From positions 84,812,474 to 84,876,473 of the forward strand of contig CP154956.1 of the NCBI GenBank assembly GCA_039621445.1: a stretch of 64,000 nt of DNA, read 5' to 3'. The stretch's first letter is position 1, and every line of letters begins with the position of its first letter. Source of the DNA: Euglena gracilis (lineage: Eukaryota > Euglenida > Euglenophyceae > Euglenales). Positions 58,825 through 64,000 of this stretch are shown here, in pieces. The notes under the pieces were generated by a model, which saw nothing but the letters and a program-made list of their open reading frames with translations, was not told where the DNA came from and searched no databases. The position numbers were made by a program, and so were the translations under genes.

Positions 58825-59555
58825 GAATGTAAGTGCATGTATTGCTGGTCACACTTTTATCTGCTATAGAAATCAAAAGAAGCACTGGCGCCAATTGAAA
58901 CACCTTTTCACACCATCACGTAATTGCAGAACGCATAGCCAAAATATGCAAAAATGCAATCATCAACATTCCATCTTTTCCTCTGAGAGGAAACTGTTTT
59001 GATTGTATGATTGAAGTAATAGAACACTGCTTTTTGCGCTTCAGGGGATATCATGTAAGGTTTTTTTTTGTATTCATTTTTCCTGAACCAGCCCAGAAGG
59101 TTAGAAAGGCCATTTCTTGGGTGAGTTTCTGCACACAATTAGACCGACACGACCCCAAAGGGTGTAGTGCCTGCTTGGGCAGGCACCCCAGGGCACGCCA
59201 AGGCCCCCCTCTCCCCTGGGTCGAATTCAGCCTGCTCTGGAAGAGGTGGGCATTGATGAAATGGACTGATAAAACACGTTATCTTTTATTTCGCTTTGAC
59301 CTTATTTTAAATGATTTTTTTTCCATTTATGTGGTCCAGCATTGTGACCGAACTGATGGCAGCCAATGACAATTTACTGCCTGGAGGCATCTCTCTAAAT
59401 CGGCCCTTTTTGTGGCTGCCATTGGGCTGTTGCAAGGTAAATTGATGGCCTTGGGGATGACTCCAATGAATCCAAATAATTATTTACCATCACCCTCGCA
59501 ATTGTTAACTCTGCAAACTGCGAAGCAGTGAACAAAGCAAGCAGGAGACCCCTCA
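58825..59555. other. No recognised gene
   Basis: Unique sequence; frames at 59,007-59,369 (plus) and 58,908-59,138 (minus) have no motif. Confidence 0.25.
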
Positions 59556-59559
59556 AAAT

Positions 59560-60245
59560 TATTTTTTTTGTCCACCCCCACCCCCCACCCCATGAAAAAT
59601 ACTTTTTATATAACCTCACACACCCCTCAAATTTTTTACCCCCCACACCACCCCTCAAAAATTGTAAAGTTTTCTTTTCACCTCCACATCCCCCCTCAAA
59701 TAAAGTTTTTTTTGTTTTCACCCACACCCCCCTCAAAAAGCAAAATTTCTGTTTTTACTCCCACACCCCACACCCCCTCGTTCCCCCCCCAGGTCAGGCC
59801 CCCCCAGGGCCCCCAAGGACTGGGTCCTGGGGAGGAAAACTGGCCATGGGTGCCCCCCCTCACCTCCCCCACAAAGAAATACTTTTTGTTTACCCCCACA
59901 TTACCCCTCAAAAGAACAAACGTTTCATCTTCCCTCCACAACACAACTTTTTTGTGTTTACCCCCCACACTTCTGCAATTTTTTTTCTAGCCCCATACCA
60001 CCCCTGAATAAAATTTTCTTTTCACACCCCCACGCCTCCTACACCCCCCAAAAAACAATTTTTTTTGTTTTTCCCCCAGACCCTCCTCACCCCCTCACAA
60101 ATTTTTTTTACACCCACACCCTTCTCAAGAATAGTATTTTTGTTTCTTCCTCCACACCCCCCACTCCAAAAAATATTTTTTTGTTTTTACCCACCCCCTC
60201 AAAAAAATCTTTTTTACCAAACCCCACACCCCACAGTTTTTTTCT
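59560..60245. repeat. Pyrimidine-rich degenerate tandem repeat
   Basis: About 15 units of 35-55 bp with ccccacaccccc, ccctcaaaaa and tttttttgtttttacc. The open frames on both strands come from the bias. Confidence 0.7.
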
Positions 60246-60260
60246 TGATGGGGCGTTGGG

Positions 60261-62755
60261 GGAATATATATATATAAATCTATATATCTATATATCTATA
60301 CATCTATATATCACAATATAAATACATATGTATGTATGTATGTATATACATATGTGTGTGTATATATACATATATACACACATATATATGTATATACATA
60401 CATACACACATACATACATACATACATACATACATACATACATACATACATACATACATACATACATACATACATACATACATACAGACATACATACATA
60501 CATACATACAGACAGAGAGACAGACATACAGACATACAGACACACAAACACACACACAGACAGACAGACATACATACATACATACAGACAGACAGACAGA
60601 CATACAGACAGACATACAGACAGACATACATACATACATACATACATACATACATACATACATACATACATACATACATACATACATACATACATACATA
60701 CATACATACATACATACATACATACATACATACATACATACATACATACATACAACATACATACATGCATATACATACATACATACATACATACATACAT
60801 ACATACATACATACATACATACATACATACATACATACATACATACATACATACATACATACATACACACATACATACATGCATGCATGCATGCATGCAT
60901 GCATGCATGCATGCATACATACATACATACATCCATCCATCCATCCATCCATCCATCCATCCATCCATCCATACATCCATCCATCCATCCATCCATACAT
61001 ACATACATACATACATACATACATACATACATACATACATACATACATACATACATACATACATACATACACGCATACATACATCCATCCATCCATCCAT
61101 CCATCCATCCATCCATCCATGCCTGCGTGCATGCATGCATGCATGCATACATACTTACGTACATACATACATACATACATACATACATACATACATACAT
61201 ACATACATACATGCATGCATGCATGCATGCATGCATACATGCATGCATCCATCCATCCATCCATCCATCCATCCATCCATCCATCCATCCATCCATCCAT
61301 CCATCCATCCATCCATCCATGCATACATACATACATACATACATACATACATACATACATACATACATACATACATACATACATACATACATACATACAT
61401 ACATACATACATACATACATACATACATACATACATACATACATACATACATACATACGTACGTACGTACATGCATGCATGCATGCATGCATGCATACAT
61501 ACATACATACATACATACATACATACATACATACATACATACATACATACATACATACATACATACATACATACATACATACATACATACATACATACAT
61601 ACATACATACATACATACATACATACATACATGCATGCATGCATGCATGCATGCGTGCATGCATGCATGCATACATCCATCCATCCATCCATCATTCCAT
61701 CCATCCATCCATCCATCCATCCATCCATCCATCCATCCATCCATCCATCCATCCATCCATCCATGCATGCATGCATGCATACATCCATCCATCCATCCAT
61801 CCATCCATCCATCCATCCATCCATCCATCCATCCATCCATCCATCCATCCATCCATCCATCCATCCATCCATCCATGCATGCATGCATGCATGCATGCAT
61901 ACATACATACATACATACATACATACATACATACATACATACATACATACATACATACATACATACATACATACATACATACATACATACATACATACAT
62001 GCATACATACATCCATCCATCCATCCATCCATCCATCCATACATCCATGCATGCATGCATGCGTGCATGCATATATACATACATACATACATACATACAT
62101 ACATACATACATACATACATACATACATACATACATACATACATTCATGCATCCATCCATCCATCCATCCATCCATCCATCCAACCATCCATCCATCCAT
62201 CCATGCATGCATGCATGCATGCATGCATGCATGCATACATACATACATACATACATACATACATACATACATACATACATACATACATGCATGCATGCAT
62301 GCATGCATGCATGCATGCATGCATGCATACATGCATGCATGCATGCATGCATCCATCCATCCATCCATCCTTGCATGCATGCATGCATGCGTACATACAT
62401 GCATACACACATACATACATACATACATACATACATACATACATACATACATACATACATACATACATACATACATACATACATACATACGTGCATGCAT
62501 GCATACATACATACATCCATCCATCCATCCATCCATCCATCCATCCATCCATCCATCCATCCATGCATGCATGCATACATACATACATACATACATACAT
62601 ACATACATACATACATACATACATACATACATACATACATACATACATACATACATACATACATACATACATACCTGCATCCATGCATGCATACATACAT
62701 ACATACATGCATGCATGCATGCATGCATGCCTGCATACATACATACATACATACA

Positions 62756-62789
<34 letters not shown>

Positions 62790-64000
62790 CATACATACAT
62801 ACATACATACATACATACATACATACATACATACATACATACATACATACATACATACATACATACATACATACATACATGCATGCATACATACATACAT
62901 ACATACATACATACATACATGCATGCATGCATGCACGCATGCATGCGTGCATGCATGCATAAATACATACATACATACATACATGCATGCATGCATGCAT
63001 GCATGCATGCATGCATGCATACATCCATCCATCCATCCATCCATCCATCCATCCATCCATCCATCCATCCATCCATCCATCCATCCACGCATGCATGCAT
63101 GCATACATACATACATACATACATACATACATACATACATACATACATACATACATACATACATACATACATACATACATACACACATACATACATACAT
63201 ACATACATACATACATACATACATACATACATACATACATACATACATACATACATACATACATACATACATGCACACATACATACATCCATCCATCCAT
63301 CCATCCATCCATCCATCCATCCATCCATCCATCCATCCATCCATCCATCCATGCATGCATGCATGCATGCATGCATGCATACATACATACATACATACAT
63401 ACATACATACATACATACATACATACATACATGCATGCATGCATGCATGCATGCATGCATACATGCATGCATCCATCCATCCATCCATCCATGCATCCAT
63501 GCACGCATGCATGCATGCATACATACATACATACATACATACATACATACATACATACATACATACATACATACATACATACATGCATGCATGCATGCAT
63601 GCATGCATGCATGCATGCATGCATACGTGCATGCATGCATACATACATACATACATCCATCCATCCATCCATCCATCCATCCATCCATCCATCCATCCAT
63701 CCATCCATCCATGCATGCATGCATACAAACATACATACATACATACATACATACATACATCCATCCATCCATCCATACATACATACATACATACATACAT
63801 ACATACATACATACATACATACATACATACATACATACATACATACATACATACATACATGCATCCATGCGTGCATACATACATACATACATGCATGCAT
63901 GCATGCATGCATGCCTGCATACATACATACATACATACATACATACATACGTACATACATACATACATACATACATACATACATACATACATACATACAT
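60261..64000. repeat. Composite tetranucleotide satellite (acat / atcc / atgc), open at right edge
   Basis: It starts with (ta)n-like sequence, then (acat)n with gaca variants to 60,630. After that long (acat)n blocks alternate with (atcc)n and (atgc)n blocks. Because a 4-bp unit without stops reads open in all frames, frames over 1,200 codons appear on the minus strand and 876 codons on the plus strand; these are not genes. Confidence 0.95.

Noticed and set aside
59528-60007. 159- and 140-codon frames rich in Pro, His, Thr and Phe
   Set aside because: The region is a degenerate pyrimidine-rich tandem repeat; composition alone keeps frames open.
60304-64000. Reading frames of more than 1,200 codons on the minus strand and 876 on the plus strand
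   Set aside because: A stop-free tetranucleotide repeat is open in every frame; the peptides are pure repeats of the array.

Overview
This window looks like nuclear DNA of a eukaryote, and almost all of it is transposable-element and repeat sequence. The evidence is eukaryotic-type tRNA-like sequences with internal-promoter boxes, coding pieces joined by very short GT-AG introns (44 to 62 nt), a PHD finger, a BED zinc finger, and class II transposases and a retroelement-type nuclease of eukaryotic type. No rRNA, operon, ribosome binding site or housekeeping gene was recognised. I cannot name the organism; a repeat-rich protist, alga or invertebrate would all fit.

Layout. 1-9 kb: AT-rich repeats, short tandem arrays built on the word attaggcattt, perfect palindromes of the form AGGCACAATTGTGCCT, and several elements whose ends carry runs of C or G. 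8.96-9.84 kb: a decayed hAT transposon with a BED-finger exon. 9.8-19.5 kb: nested repeats, including a GC-rich array, two arrays of a ~75 bp unit split by a hairpin-ended element, a TA-flanked miniature element, and a TIR element filled with ccgcggtggtcgcgg units. 20-25.2 kb: the densest coding stretch, with a retroelement-type restriction-like nuclease exon and a DDE transposase gene with introns. 25.2-39.7 kb: two copies of a ~560 bp segment, one of which was split by a 1,089 bp element with a perfect 8 bp target duplication carrying tRNA-like cargo. 28-31.7 kb and 45.6-47 kb: a family of elements combining a long hairpin, terminal inverted repeats, iterons and a tyrosine-recombinase-like gene. 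47.0-48.1 kb: a convincing four-exon PHD-finger gene on the minus strand. 49-60 kb: more elements with C/G runs plus low-complexity sequence. 60.26-64 kb: a composite tetranucleotide array that runs off the window.

How the parts work together. Nothing here reads as a cellular pathway. The genes are those of mobile elements: hAT, pogo/Tc5-like DDE, a tyrosine-recombinase group, and a retroelement nuclease fragment. Most are broken. The region grew by insertions into insertions, and target duplications and split duplicates allow some events to be ordered. The two most unusual observations are the hairpin/TIR/iteron elements with MAKRA-type recombinase genes, and a large set of elements that share TACCATGCCCC-type ends and C/G runs but each carry their own short subterminal word.
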